In this document: piece by piece, positions 1 to 12,700 of the stretch
How positions within the stretch are numbered: position 1 is the stretch's first letter
Layout of the letters: each line of letters begins with the position of its first letter
NCBI GenBank assembly: GCA_020086605.1
Contig: JACBWW010000023.1
Coordinates: 4,143,292 to 4,207,291 of the forward strand
Source of the DNA: Lanius collurio
Lineage: Eukaryota > Chordata > Aves > Passeriformes > Laniidae
Direction: 5' to 3'
Length of the DNA stretch: 64,000 nucleotides
Translations under genes and position numbers: made by a program
Notes under the pieces: generated by a model
The model's database searches: none
Told to the model about the DNA's origin: nothing
What the model saw: the letters and a program-made list of their open reading frames with translations, nothing else

Positions 1-242
1 GGACTGTACTGCCAAAGAGGGAAGAGGGGTGAAAGAGCCCTTATATGGATGCCATTCTCCTGTCTCATCAGGACATGGGCTGAATCCTGGTGTTTTTGCA
101 GAGCTGTGCTCATATTTCAGCCTATTTCAGGCCATTTTCAGGACTTTTCTCTCGTGCTTGAGTTACCTCTCTGGCACTGCAGGAGCAGCCACACCTCAGG
201 CAACTAAGGATTCATGCTGTATCTGCTGTCATTTTTTTCCAG

Positions 243-375
243 ACTTCACAAATGCAAGTTGTGCTACAAGCAGCTGAAAAACATCAGCAACGTTGTCAAG
301 AACAAGTCTGGGCTCAGCGGCCGCCATGGTAGTGCCTTTCGGGAGCTGCTTCTCCTCATGGCTGTCCTGGACTAA
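243..375 (+). CDS. KATNB1: KATNB1 last coding exon (partial gene)
   Basis: This is the 3'-terminal coding exon of katanin p80 (regulatory subunit B1), which targets the p60 AAA ATPase to centrosomes and microtubules for severing. A pyrimidine-rich acceptor ends at 242. Base 243 completes a split codon, then 43 codons run to TAA at 373-375. The peptide starts [13 protein letters not shown], passes through [15 protein letters not shown] and ends LLMAVLD, which matches the C-terminal p60-binding (con80) end of vertebrate KATNB1 as I remember it. The rest of the gene lies left of the window, and 1-242 reads as intron. KIFC3 follows tail-to-tail on the other strand, as in human. Confidence 0.95.
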
Positions 376-1395
376 CAGCCACCACCTCCTTATGTACAAA
401 TACAGGTGGCCAAGCTTCCCCTGCTCGTGGTCTGGCTGGATTTCAGATCTCTCCGTGTGTCCGTCTTTTTCCCCTGCCCCTCTCCAGCATGGTAGGGAAG
501 TGGAATCTGCCTGGCTGGTCGCCCACCCAGCCCTGGTGCCTTACGGGCTGGCTGGAGGACCCAAGTGGAGACACGTGTGTGCTGTGTGAGGGGCCCTGGC
601 AGATGGAGGGCCCCACAAAGCCCTGTAGGGAAGCTGCTTCATTTCAGCTCTTCATCTCAGCATCAAGCTCTGGGCTGCTCTGTGTGCTGGCCTGTCCCTG
701 CAGGAGGGCTCTGAGCCTGCTGTCACCCCTCCTTCCCGCTTGTGCTGTCGGTTCTTGTCGCTTGGCCCTGTGGGCCAGGGCCGTGCTCTCGCTGTGCAGC
801 TGCTGAGGACTGCAGCCACCGCCCCACAAACGCCTGCTGTGGGGTGGATCCCTTTCCATACAGAAGGGACTTCAGCTGCCATGGGGAACCAGCCCCTTTG
901 GCTTCATCTGACATGGGCAAGGACACTGTGCCACTGTGCCAGTGCATCTCAAGAACCTGAACCAAGAGACTTTCTCTTGGCTTGTCAGACATCCCTGCTG
1001 GCACCCAGGGCTGCAGAAGATCAGTATCTTCAGACTGTGCTTGGATCTGAGGTCTACCTGGATCTGTTAAAATATGTGACTTAAACAGGACTCGTCGTAT
1101 GTGTTTGCCTTTGGGGGTGAGGATTTGGAAGGGTGGAGGAACAGAGGGACATGGACTGATTTATGTCTTTCTACATCCACTGGACCATTAGAGGTTTGTT
1201 TTTGTTTTTTTTTTCCCCAATAAATGTCTGTCAGAACCTTTCTGTCCCTCTTTTCTTCTTTCCTCTGGGGAAAGAGGTTCCTGTTGGTGCTTTCCCTGCT
1301 CTTCCCAGCCTGTCTCCCATTTTATACACTGGAGCCTGTTCTCCAGGAATCTGTAACTTATAATGAATTTTATTAAAATATTTGTAATTTTTTTT
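376..1395 (+). other. KATNB1: KATNB1 3' UTR with two candidate poly(A) signals
   Basis: The stretch after the KATNB1 stop has no coding feature. A canonical AATAAA lies at 1219-1224 and a variant ATTAAA at 1372-1377. The transcript may therefore end near 1240 or near 1395. The right limit given here assumes the distal signal is used. Confidence 0.65.
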
Positions 1396-2374
1396 AAAGT
1401 TGTGTTAAATGCCTGAATCTCTTGAAGTCCTCTTCACCTTGGTGTGGCTCTTGGCTGGGAGTGCCCAGGAAAAGCAGGGCTCTATTCCCTGCCTGTCCCA
1501 GGCGAAGCTGACCATTCTCACCCATCCTGCTGGGAGGCTGTGGTGAGCAACAGGAGAGCCAGCACTTGCCAAGTGGCTTGTGGAAATCCCGGGGGTGGTT
1601 TCACTCTGTTGGGTCATTCCCAGCCCAAGGAGCAGTGTCATCATTTAGGGCTCATCCTTGTCCCTGGCTGCACACAGATCTCCCTCCCTCCCCCAGCTCT
1701 CCAGCGGATGTGGGCGCAGTGGCAGTGCTGCCTCCCCACTGCCTCAGCTCCCAAGCCAGGGAATGCATTTGGAAGGCTGGTCTGGGGAGCTGGAGTGGGG
1801 CCATCAGGAAAGCTGAAGCCAGTCCCCACGTTGGTGATGCTTCAACCAAACAGTCAAGTTTTGGGAACAAAGGGGAGTGCCGGCCCAGCTCCGTGGCTGT
1901 GGAGGAGGTGGCTCTGAAGGTGGCTTGTGCAGCAGGAGGCCCTGGCACTGAGCCACGGGCAGGACTGACGGTGAGTGCTGCCTGCTCTGAGCATAGGGAG
2001 ACTCACAGGGTGTGTGTCCTCCTGCTCTGCAGCTGCTTCCTGCCTCATCTGGTGATAATCCCATGCCTGGCCCCCCATGAGTCTTGAAAAGGCTCTGCCA
2101 GCCACCAGCCTATTGTTGGGATGCGAGGTGGAGCAGGACAAGGTGGAGCAGGACCTGGGAGCATTGGGACTCACTCTGGATTTAACCACTGTTCTCCCGC
2201 TACTTGCAGAAGCCTGATAGCTGCAAAATGGGGTGGGGACTGTGCTGCCAGGCTGGCCCTGGGGGCAGCTGCAAGGGGAAGGATATTATGGGCTTTTCCA
2301 GCCCTATGGGAGATGCTGGGAGGAGGGAAGAAGCACCCACCCCACCTCAAGCAGGGTTCAAGAACAGTAGCACA
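1396..2374. other. Convergent spacer between KATNB1 and KIFC3
   Basis: About 1 kb lies between the inferred 3' ends of the two convergent genes. I see no exon, repeat family or RNA gene in it. The open frames here have no recognisable protein character. Confidence 0.5.
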
Positions 2375-3737
2375 GGAGGACTGGCTTTAACAGTTTATTT
2401 AAAATAAGTTTTGTTACAAAACAGGATATTTTTTAATTATTAAAATACATAGAAACATCTAATCTTACAAAAGGCTAAATTTATTTTCCCTTTTTTGTTT
2501 TTAAATAGAATACGCCATGGAAGCGCGAGAGGAGAGGGCTGTGGTGGAAAGAGCCATCAGTGCATCCAGCAGAGATTTCGAGCAGGAGGAAATGTATCCA
2601 CAGGTGGGTGTTGATATGTCCAAGGGCAGTGCCATCCCCTCCCATGTCCCTGCCAACCACCATCCCCATACATAAGCCAAGAGGCTTTTGGGCTGAAGGT
2701 TTGGGGTCTTTTTGTTTTCCACTAGTTTTCCATTCCAAGACCATGTAAACAGGTATAAATATTTCAAACACTTTCATCTCGACCACAGAGTGATCTCTCT
2801 TGACAAGACAACTGGTAAATAACTTTACAATAGCTTCATTCGAGACTGCTCCATCCCCCCTAGTGCCATGCACCACAGGCAGACAGGGTGGGGCCCTGGC
2901 TGCACTGGCACCACGAGGAACAGCAGCTCAGCTCATGCACAGCACCGGGGGCCTTCATGCAACAACAGGGCTTGAGAAACTGACAGGCAAAAGAGCTGCT
3001 GAGATTTTTTGTGGCTTAATGTGGAGGAAGAGTTGCTCTGAACGACATCGGGCAGCTGCCCAGACGCAGTCTTGCAGGAGCTGTGGCCAGGCTGGCCCTG
3101 TGGTGGTAGCAGAGGCAAGGCCAGGGGCTGGTCTGGCTCTGCGCACCCCTTCCAGCCAGATCTCATCGTAAAAGCAAATCTGGAGAGATGGAGGGAGCAC
3201 CCAGCAGCTCCCCACTGTGGCTGAAAACATCTGTCCAGCAAAAATAAACTCTCAGAGCTGAGCATCTGAGGGGGCAGATCTCTGCCCAGCACCACTGTCC
3301 CCCACCCTGAGAGGCGGGGCTGGCTGCTGGGAGACCCTGACCCCATGCTGCTCATGGTGAGAGGTGCCATCACCCTCTGGTCACGGATCCTGGTGGCCAA
3401 GGGAACTTCCTGTCTTCCAGCAGCCATCTCTGTGTCACTGTGAGGGGCTGGGTCCTGCAGCGGGTTTGATGCCGTGGCTGGCACTCGTCACAGGGGGACT
3501 GGCCTCAGCTTCCCTGGGGGGAGACATGCATGGGTTACAGCAGGCAGGGGCACAGCCACCAGTGCCCCAGCCCCATCTGGTGGCAGGGTAGCAGGAGCTG
3601 GTACCACAAGCATCCCCAGCAGCACCCCTGCAGAGCCCGGCAGCCCTGCCCTGCCTGGGAAGCAGGGCAAAGCAGAGCCCTCCACCAGCACCAGCCACAG
3701 GCACTCACCTGGCAGCCACGGCTGCCCCTAAGTCAGG
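2375..3737 (-). other. KIFC3: KIFC3 probable terminal exon: stop codon and 3' UTR
   Basis: The best acceptor downstream of exon 17 is tgtccccttcgctttcag before 3737. Splicing there completes Ser-Ala and then TGA at 3735-3733, so the bird protein would end HTSA. It would lack the KSRPLPV tail that I recall for human. The 3' UTR would run to poly(A) signals on the minus strand at 2485-2480 or 2399-2394 (both AATAAA). A donor-like gtgagtg after 3709 allows an alternative in which 3709-3737 is a 29-nt microexon. Confidence 0.45.
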
Positions 3738-6700
3738 CTGAAAGCGAAGGGGACAGAGGTTGAGCCTGGTGGCATTGCCCTCCCCTTGCCCCCCGAGCCA
3801 GCAGCAGTGCCTTCGAACCAGGGCACTCCTGGGGAAGTGCTAACTAACCATAGCTAATTAGCCATTAGTTAATGAGCTGACTACAAATCTACTCACTCCC
3901 CTCTCCAGGCTTCGCCACCAGCTAGTGGCTGGAGCCTCCTGGGATGGAGGGACCCTGTCTGGGCTCTCAAAGTGTCCCACCACCCACCTGAGGTGTGGAG
4001 CTTCCTGCGGATGGAGGCAGAGCGACCAGAGAGCTGCCCCGGGCTGGGGGATGCGTGGGCCCGGCCAGGTGGTGCTGCAGAACCCGGCGAATCACCCTGG
4101 GGGGAGAGGGGACACAGCCCCAGGGTCAGCCCATGCCAGGGCCCAGAGGGAAGAAATGGGGAAGGGCTCACAGGCAGATAGTGCATGCCTGGGTAGTGGT
4201 GTCCAAATTTCTCAGGGGCTAGCATGGGACTGCTGCAAAATGGCTTGGACCAGCCAAGGTGGCAGCATTGGCTGGACACTGCAGTTTGGAGACAACCTGC
4301 ATCCCACCAGCTGATGGTCCCCAATGGAGGTGGCTCTAGGGGAACATCCAACAGCTCTGGGCACCACAGGTGGGGGCAAAACAGGAGCGATCCCTGGAGT
4401 GTGGGTGGAGAGAAAGGGCACCAGCAGCCTCTTGGGTACCTCCAGGTGCTCCTGGCTGGGCCATGAGCCCAGCTCAGCCTTGCGGGAGACAGGACCCAGC
4501 TCCACAGAGCGAACCCTCTCGGCAAACTTCAGGGAGCACAGTGTCTCACTGGTGTTCTTCTCAGCAGGGGAGACCTGTGGTCAGGGAGGAACAGGCACAA
4601 AGTCACCCTGGCAGCTGCCTGTGCACCCCAAGGGCTCCCCCCTAAGCAACCTGCTGCTGCTGGCCAGTGACATGCTATTATTAACCTGCCCCTCCCAGGC
4701 TAGCCCCATCCATCCACGCCTGGGCCAGTGTCTGAGCCAGCTGGATTCCCTGTCACCAACTGCCCCAGTGTGAGGAGCAGCCTGGAATAGCTGTGGCAGG
4801 TGCAGGGGCTCAGGCAGCCCCCATGGGGGCTCGATGTGGGTGCCAGCAGCTGGGAGTGAGGGATCACAAGGCAGGGGTAGAGAAGCTGCCAGAGTTTAAA
4901 ATCCTCCCAGAAAAAGAGGGAATGGGGAGATGACAATATATGAAGAGATTGTGCCCATAAGGATAGCATCCATGTGCAGGCAGGGAGTGCAAGATCATGG
5001 ACCTCCGAGTTAATTCCCCATCCCTTGGCCTCATCTGCAGTGCACAGACAGAGAGCGAGCTGCCCATGGCACCACAATTGCAGACTGGATGATGCCCCAC
5101 GGGCAAGTCCCATCCCTTGATTCCAGCCCAGCTCCTCCCTCCAGCATCCCTCCCACTTGCCCCAGCACTGGGGGGAGAAGGGACCCAGAAACCACAATGC
5201 CTGGCTGTGGGGGTACTGACAGGCACTGGGTGCCCAGCCCCTACCTGCACCATCATGAGGGTCTTGCTGTCACCGCTGAGTGAGTCCTGCAGCAGGTAGG
5301 TCAGCTTGGAGTTGCGGAAGGGCACGTGGCCCTGCCGGGAGCGCAGGGCGTAAATGACATCGCCCAGCGCCGACAGGGACTTGTTGATGTGCTGCGCCTC
5401 GCGGAGCCGGCTGCCCTCCGCGCCCGACCGCCCGACCCGCTCCGAGCCCGCCAGGTCCACCAGGTTCAGCTTCCCTGAGGACACACAGCCACAACCCCAC
5501 CGCTGGCATCAGCGCCGAGCCCCACAGACCCCCGGGATGCCATAGCCCAGGTGCCCCGGTGAGGGGTTTGCCGTGTGACACCCACCTGTGGTGCGGAGCC
5601 CTGTGCTGCGGTCGAGGCCACGGACGGTGACGATGAGGAGGGCGTGGGAGCGAGAGCTGTGCTCATTCAGGTTGGTGCACTCTGTCACCCGTTTGACATG
5701 GCCAAACTCGAAGACCTGGGGGAGTCCAGGGAGTTGGGGGGTGAGGCCAACCTGCCCCAGTCCCACCAAAAATCCCCTGTGATCCAGGGATGAACCTGAG
5801 CATCAGCCCCCCATGAGGTGCCTGGCCCATCAGGGTGATGACTGCTGTCAGGTCTCAGCCTGGGTGATGACCCAAAGGCAGGGGTGACAGGCAGGGCACT
5901 GCAGTGACAGCCGCATCCCACTAATCCCTCAGGAACTGTCTGGGCCCCATGCTTTTATTTTTAACCCCCTGTGGCTCACTCCATGGGACAGTGACTGTCA
6001 CATCACACCCAGGGATCTATTTTGGTCCCTGTTGCTCACTAGAGCTTCAGAAATGCCCCCAAATCCNTCCTTCCCCAGCAAGTCCCTGGGCAAAGGGGCA
6101 CCCGTTATCATTGCCATCCCAGGGGGGTGCTGGCATCCATTCTGTGCCTCGGGGCCATGTGCCAACACTGCCAGAGCAGCCATCCCCCCCAGGGAAAGTT
6201 GCACATCTTATTTATAGACCTTAACTCTCTTGGCTCTCATGTGCTTCCTTTCACCCAACTCACACCACGCTCCCAATCCCTGTTCCCAGTTATTCTCATG
6301 GATGTGGTCCCAGGCTCCTCCCCTCCTGTGGCTGGACTACGAAGGAAAATATTTCTCATGCTTTCAGCTTCCAGTTACAACTTCCTAAATATAGCATCCG
6401 TGGGCAGGGGAAGAGGGGAGAGGGGGATGCCCCCACTGCTGCATCAGAGGCAGGGAGTGGGAGTGATGGTGCAGCTGGGAGCCCGTGTAAGCAATGGAGC
6501 TCATGGGAAGGGCAGTGTGCACCAAAATAAATTAAAAATAAATCCTTGCAGGGCCAAATGCAGCACCTAGGGCCCTGGGACAAGTTGTGAGGCCTAGGCA
6601 GGGGTGGAGGGATGTGGGGGAGAGCAGCACGGGGTGATGTCCAGAAAAGCTTCTTCCCCCTGCCTGTACCTGAGCGCCTCGTTGTAGATCTCGGCAGCGC

Positions 6701-9700
6701 TGACAGTGATGGCATAGTCCCAGTCGGCTGCTTTGCTCCGCACCTCAGAGAAGAGGAGCTGCAGGGCCCTCTGGTTGATCCCTGGGTTTGCTGCCGTCCC
6801 CTGATGGATTGGGGTGAGAAACGGGGAAAAAAAACACCCTCTTGCATTTTATTCTGTATTTTTTCTGAGCATAAGCAAAGCCCAGGGTGCTGTTGTGGAG
6901 CAGCAGTGACCATCACTGGTGCACACCGGGTCTGAACTGGTCACCAGCCTGGGTGCCGAGACTGGGCACTGCAGGGTGGCAAGCTGAGAAGAAAAGCCAA
7001 GCAAACTCACTTCCATCGTGTAGGTTTTTCCTGCCCCTGTCTGCCCATAGGCAAAGATGCAGACATTGTAGCCATCAATGCAGGAGGTGACCAGGGCTTG
7101 AACCTCCTGAAACACCTGGGTGGGGACAGGGGAGAGTGAGGAGAAGGTGGCTGTCTCCCTCCCTCATACCAGCAGTGTGGATGGCAGCACTCACCTCCTC
7201 CTGGGACGCTTGTGGGGGGAAGACCTTATCCAGCTCAAAGGACACCTGCTTCCCTTTGTGCAGGAGGTGCAGGACAGCGTCATCGTCAGCATCGAAGGTC
7301 ACAGCATTGGCTGCCTCAGGGCCCTCGCCATCCTCTTTTGTGATGGGGCGGACTCGCCCAAAAACACGGATGTTTCCTTGGAGGGGAGAAGCAGGGATTC
7401 AGCCATCAAACATGAGGGGGGCTGAAGCATCCCACAGCCAACCCAACCACCTTATGGGCATGCTCCCCTGTCCCTGCTGTCCCACCTCAGGGACACCACA
7501 CCCTGCACACCTTTCAGCCGCACCAGCTCATTGTGACACTTCTTGCGGAGCTGCAGCTCCCGCCGGTACTTGCGCAGCAGCTCCCGGTTGGTGCTGTGCA
7601 CCTCCTCGATGGCCTGGCTGATCTGGGGGCAGTGGAGACCAGGGGCTCAGTGACCCCCCACAGCACCTCCACCTCGCATGGATGGGTGCTGGTCCTGGGG
7701 GGGGTCTCACCTCGGCCCTGGCACTGCGCAGGGTCTCCTGAAGAAGCAGGGGGAAGTCGCGGACCTGACGCTTCAGGCTGTTGTAGTCGTGGGTGAGGGT
7801 GCGCAGCGCCGGCTGCAGCGTCAGCAGGTTGGTTCGGACGCCTGCAGGCACGAGGCAGGGTGGGGGGCAGATGAATGCACCCCAACATCAGTCAGGCAAC
7901 CCTGCGAGCCCCCTGAACCCTCCTCACCTGCCAGGTTCTCGTGCACAGCCTTCATCTCCACCTGGGCGCGAGAAAATGCCTCTTCAATGGCGCGGTTCTT
8001 CTCCTCCTCCATCGCCTGCATTTCCTCCAGCATCTGCCCATGGGCTCGCTCCAGCTCAGCCTCGTACATCATGATCTGGGAGAGGAGTAAGTGGGGGGTG
8101 ACTCTGAGTCTGTGCCCACCTGCTGCCACACTGTGTCACCTGGCAAGCACCAGGCAGGCAGAGAATCTATGGTGAATTCTGATTTACACCTGGTGCACTC
8201 AGACCTGAGCTCGGAGCTGAGCCTCTGTCTTCTGGGAGCTCTGCAGCTGCTGTTCCATCTCCTTCAGCACCTGCTTCTGCATCCCCACCTGCTCCTGCAG
8301 GTACTGGTTTCGGGACTGGATCTCACACAGGGCTTGTTTTGCCTTGGTCGACTCCACCTCCACCGTCTTGATGATGTACTGCAGGGGAAAGTACCCACAG
8401 ACTGTATGTACTGAGGAAACCTGAGGGGCCTGGGATGGAGCTGTTGCTGGCCCAAGGGAGGATAATTTAGGAAATCATGGTGCTGTGCTGATGTGCTCAG
8501 GGCAGAGAGACAGGTGGCACTTGCAGGGCACCCTCTGGGCACTGTAAGGCACCCGGCCCAACAAGATAAAATAGAGAGTCCTGTGGTGCTCACCTTTACC
8601 TGCTGGGGCTGGGACTTGAGGCTGGCGATGGTCTCCTGGCTGTCCCGCAGCCGTCGGCTGAGCCGCTCCTCCTCCTCGGCTCTCTCAGCCAGGGAGTCCT
8701 TGAGCCGCAGCTCCACCTCGGCCAAACGGTTCGTCTTCTGCTGCACCTCCAGGTCCAGCTCCACCAGCTTGGCCCGCGTCTCCTCTGCCTCCCGCTGCAG
8801 CTGGGACAGCTGCTCCTGCAGCTCGGCGTTCTCCTGGCAAAGGACAGGACGGACAAGGCCATGTCACCCGCAGGTGCCCATCACCGTGCCACCACCACTG
8901 CCACCACCGGCGACTCACCCGCAGGTGGGGGCAGTCGCGGCACGGTCCCTGCTGCTGCTGCCGCCGCAGCTCCCGCAGCTCCCCCTCGCACGCCTTCATC
9001 TCCTGCCGCAGGCGCTCATTCTCGGCCGCCAGCAGGTCCCGGTGCTTCTCTGCATCCGTGCCGCCCTGCGCCGGGAGCGAATGGGAGAGGACATGGCATC
9101 TCCACGCACTCAGGGAGCCTCGGCCTCTGCCCTCATGGATCCCCCAGCCCACAGTATGGAGGAGCCCTCCCTTGTGCTATTCTCTGGAATTTCATTCAAA
9201 GCTCCAGGTGCCCATCAATCTGCGTGCTCAATTGGGAATCTCTCAGCCTTCTGCACTGAGGAACCTCCTGCTGCCCCCAGGGAACCCCAACCCACAGAGG
9301 GGCTTTCACTTCCCACTGCAGGGTGACAGCCCCAAGGTCACCAGTGTGACATTGCATTGGACAGAAAATCCCACACTTTTGTCCCTCAGTGTCTCTCAGC
9401 CTGCATGGTCCAGACTGTGACCCTGGAGAGGTGTAATCCATCCCTGCCCACCCTGTGTTCCCTCTTCCTCCTCGGGGACCCAGAGCCCCAGCGTCCCTCA
9501 GAGGGAAGGGTGGCTCAGTCCCATCCCAGTGGCAGCTCACCAGCTCCGAGCGCAGCCGGCTGATCTCCTGTGCCTGCTCCAGGAGCTTTTCCTTCAGAGT
9601 TTCCACCTGCCAACACAGACTGGGTTAACCAGGAGACACCTCAGCAGCTCTCGGAAGAGACCCCGCAGTGCCGCCCCAGCCACCAAGGTCCAGTCTGGCT

Positions 9701-12700
9701 CACACTTTTGTTATGCTTTAATTTTCCACCTGGCTCTGAGCGCCTGATTCACATGAGCTGATTAAAATGAGCGTTAATGAAAGCTTTGCTTTGACCTTGT
9801 TCAACCATGGGTATAATTTGTCCATGTTGAGCACTAGCAGAAACCATTATTAAAAAAAAAAAATATAGCACCATCTTTGGAGAAGGGAAAAAACAAACCT
9901 ATCCATAACTGTGTTTGAAGAGCCAGAAGTGCCTTGTCCTGCCCTCACAACACAGCTTTGCTCTACCTTCTTTATTTTTCTTTCTAGGAAAGTTATCTTG
10001 GTACAAAGAGGGAGCAAGAGCTCTTCAAGAAGACCGTATGTCTGAGTCCCACGGGAGGATGCTCTCCATCAACCTCCACCTGGGCATCTGCCCATCCCAA
10101 GGGACCAAGCTGCCCTCCCTGCAAAACCAGGTGGATTTCAGAAATCCTCAACCTTATTTTGTGCAGACAGACCAACGAGGCTCTCCCAAAATCTGCAGTT
10201 ATTGGAATAAACAGCAGCAGTGAGTGCTTGGTGCAGTCAGCAGTCACATGGGGTGTGTTTTAGTAGGGTTTGCCCACCCGCTCTGTCCCTTGCTTGACCA
10301 GCATGCTCGACCACCCCCAGATCCCAGCCCAGCTCCCAGTTTCCCTGCTCCAGAAAGCCACCAAACCCCTCTCTGGGACACACCTGGATATTGCCCCATC
10401 CCAATAAACAGCAAGCACGGCCCTCCGTGGACCATAATTTAGGAGCTGCTGATTAATAACCAATGCAGATGTGCTGACATGAGGCTGTAATTAATCTGGT
10501 AAATTATTCAGCCACACCCTTGCAGAGATGGCAGCAGGGCAGGCAGCCCCTCTGTATGCCCTGTGCTTGGCACAGCTGGGAGCTGGAGCACGGCTGGAGC
10601 TCCGCAGCTGCAGGTGGGGGAAGGTGGCTGCTCCCAGCCAGGATTGGGATCCCCCTCCTTCCACAGCAGTCTCCCCTACTCTGGCTGGGGGCCGAGCGAG
10701 CACCAAGAGCTTGAGTGGGAAAACCCCATTTCCATATCCACTGAAGGAGATTATTAAGCTATTTTTATAAGTATTTTTAAGGGAGGAGAAGTACTGAGAA
10801 GAAAAGAGTCGCGGCTTGTTCCAGGAAAGCCGCCAGCCCAATCAGTCGGCGCACACGCTGGAGCCTGCCCACCATTCCCTGTGCTGTGGTGCCCAAAAAT
10901 GCCAGTGTTTCTCCGTCCCCTACCTGCTCAGGCATCTCCAGCTGCATCCTGCTCTCTGGACGCGACAGGGACTCCTTGGCAGCCGGATCTGGCTCGAGCC
11001 ATGGCCCGGCCATCCCAAAGCTTTGGAAGCTTGGGCCAGCTCTTCACTCCAGCCAGCGTCGGCTGTGCTTGCTGCTGAACTGGCCAGCGTGGGGCCAGAT
11101 CCTGCTGCGCTCACGCTTGTGTCATGCAGAGCATGCCAACCAAATGAGGACAATTACCTCCTCCTTTTTGACACCCGTGGAACAAGCAGAACCTGACTGT
11201 AACAGCTTCCACAACAGCCACATGCAAATCCCTTTACAAGCAGCCAAAATTTCCATGTCCCTGGGACGACCCAAGTACTCGTGCTGAGGATGTGCCTGCA
11301 TCAGTGCAGGAGATGGCTTTGGGGAGGAGTGTCACAGCAGCCAAATCCTGTGCCTTCATCAGACAATTCTGTGCCTTCACATTCACTTTCTACCTGCTGA
11401 AAGTCACTAAAATTAAATGGGTAGGTCGGTCTAATGAGATGAACCTGCAGCAACTGTCCTGTGCTGGGTGGAGGGATGACTGGTGCAGGGCTGCATCCTG
11501 ATGCCCAAAGCCCTCCTGGCCATGTCATGTCCACAGAGCCACACACCCCTGTTAGCACTACTGCAGTGTCACTCGGGACTGCAAGCATCCCAAGGGAGGC
11601 ACAGCCAAAACTGGTGCACAGGAACACCCAGGGAAGAAGATGCTCCACGATGGAGATCCTACACTCCTTCCGAGTGCAGCCATCACTAACTGCATGCCAC
11701 AGTGCTCCAGCCAAGCCACAGCCTGAGGCTGACAACCCTGACAGACTCCCTTGTGTCACCCTATCCCCACCATACCTGGCCTTGTAGCTGGAGAGAGAGG
11801 GAGAGCTCGTTGTTCTCCTGGGCAGTGAGCTTCTCCTGCAGCTCCAGCAGCTCCTCCTGCAGCCGCAGCTTCTCCTTCTGCAGATGTGCCATGGAGGCCA
11901 TCACCTCCTGAATCACAGGGAAGGGCCGGGCCGCGGGCAGGCTGGCGCGTTTCCCACCGCAGAGCCTCCCTCCTGCAGCACGAGCAAAGGTGGAGCTGCT
12001 CAGGACACGGCCACCTCGCTGGCGAGCAGAATGCCAGCCACAAGCAGCCCCAGCAGCTGAGCTGGAGATGGGAACGCAGGAAACTGGACTTGCACAAGTC
12101 CCAGAGAGCGCAGTGACGTGTCAGAGGCGCATCCTGAGTGCCAAGGTGCTGACCAAAGCAGGCCCAGCTAACGGTGGGAGCCAAAGGGATCTGCCGATGC
12201 CAGCAGAGCATCCCAGGCCACAACACACAGCACCTGCCCACAGCCCTGCACTGTGACCCAGCCCCATCACACACCGAGATGCTGCTGCCTCGCTCAGATA
12301 ACAACTGCCCTGAGCATGGCGCTGATTCACACCGGCATCCTTTCTTCTGAATGAGCCGGTGGAAAAGCAGTGTGTGATCATGTCATTAAAGTCTGCGTCA
12401 TTACACACAAACATAATGGAAGCAAAATTAAAATTATACAGGTGCCCTCAATGGCCATATTGCCTAACCCTTGTGTGTTCATCTTTCTAACCTTCCTAGT
12501 ATTATTTTAAACATCACTTTCTGCATGTTAATAGAGCCACCAGTGCTGACAGAAGCCAACCTGGCCGTACATCAGAGCCTACCAAATGACCTGGTAGTTC
12601 TCAAGAAGCAATGAGCTGGCGTGACTCATTCCCAATGTGGGGATGAGGCACCGCAGCGGGAGAACTGACGGTCAGGATCCCGGCTGCCCGGCGCCCTTCC

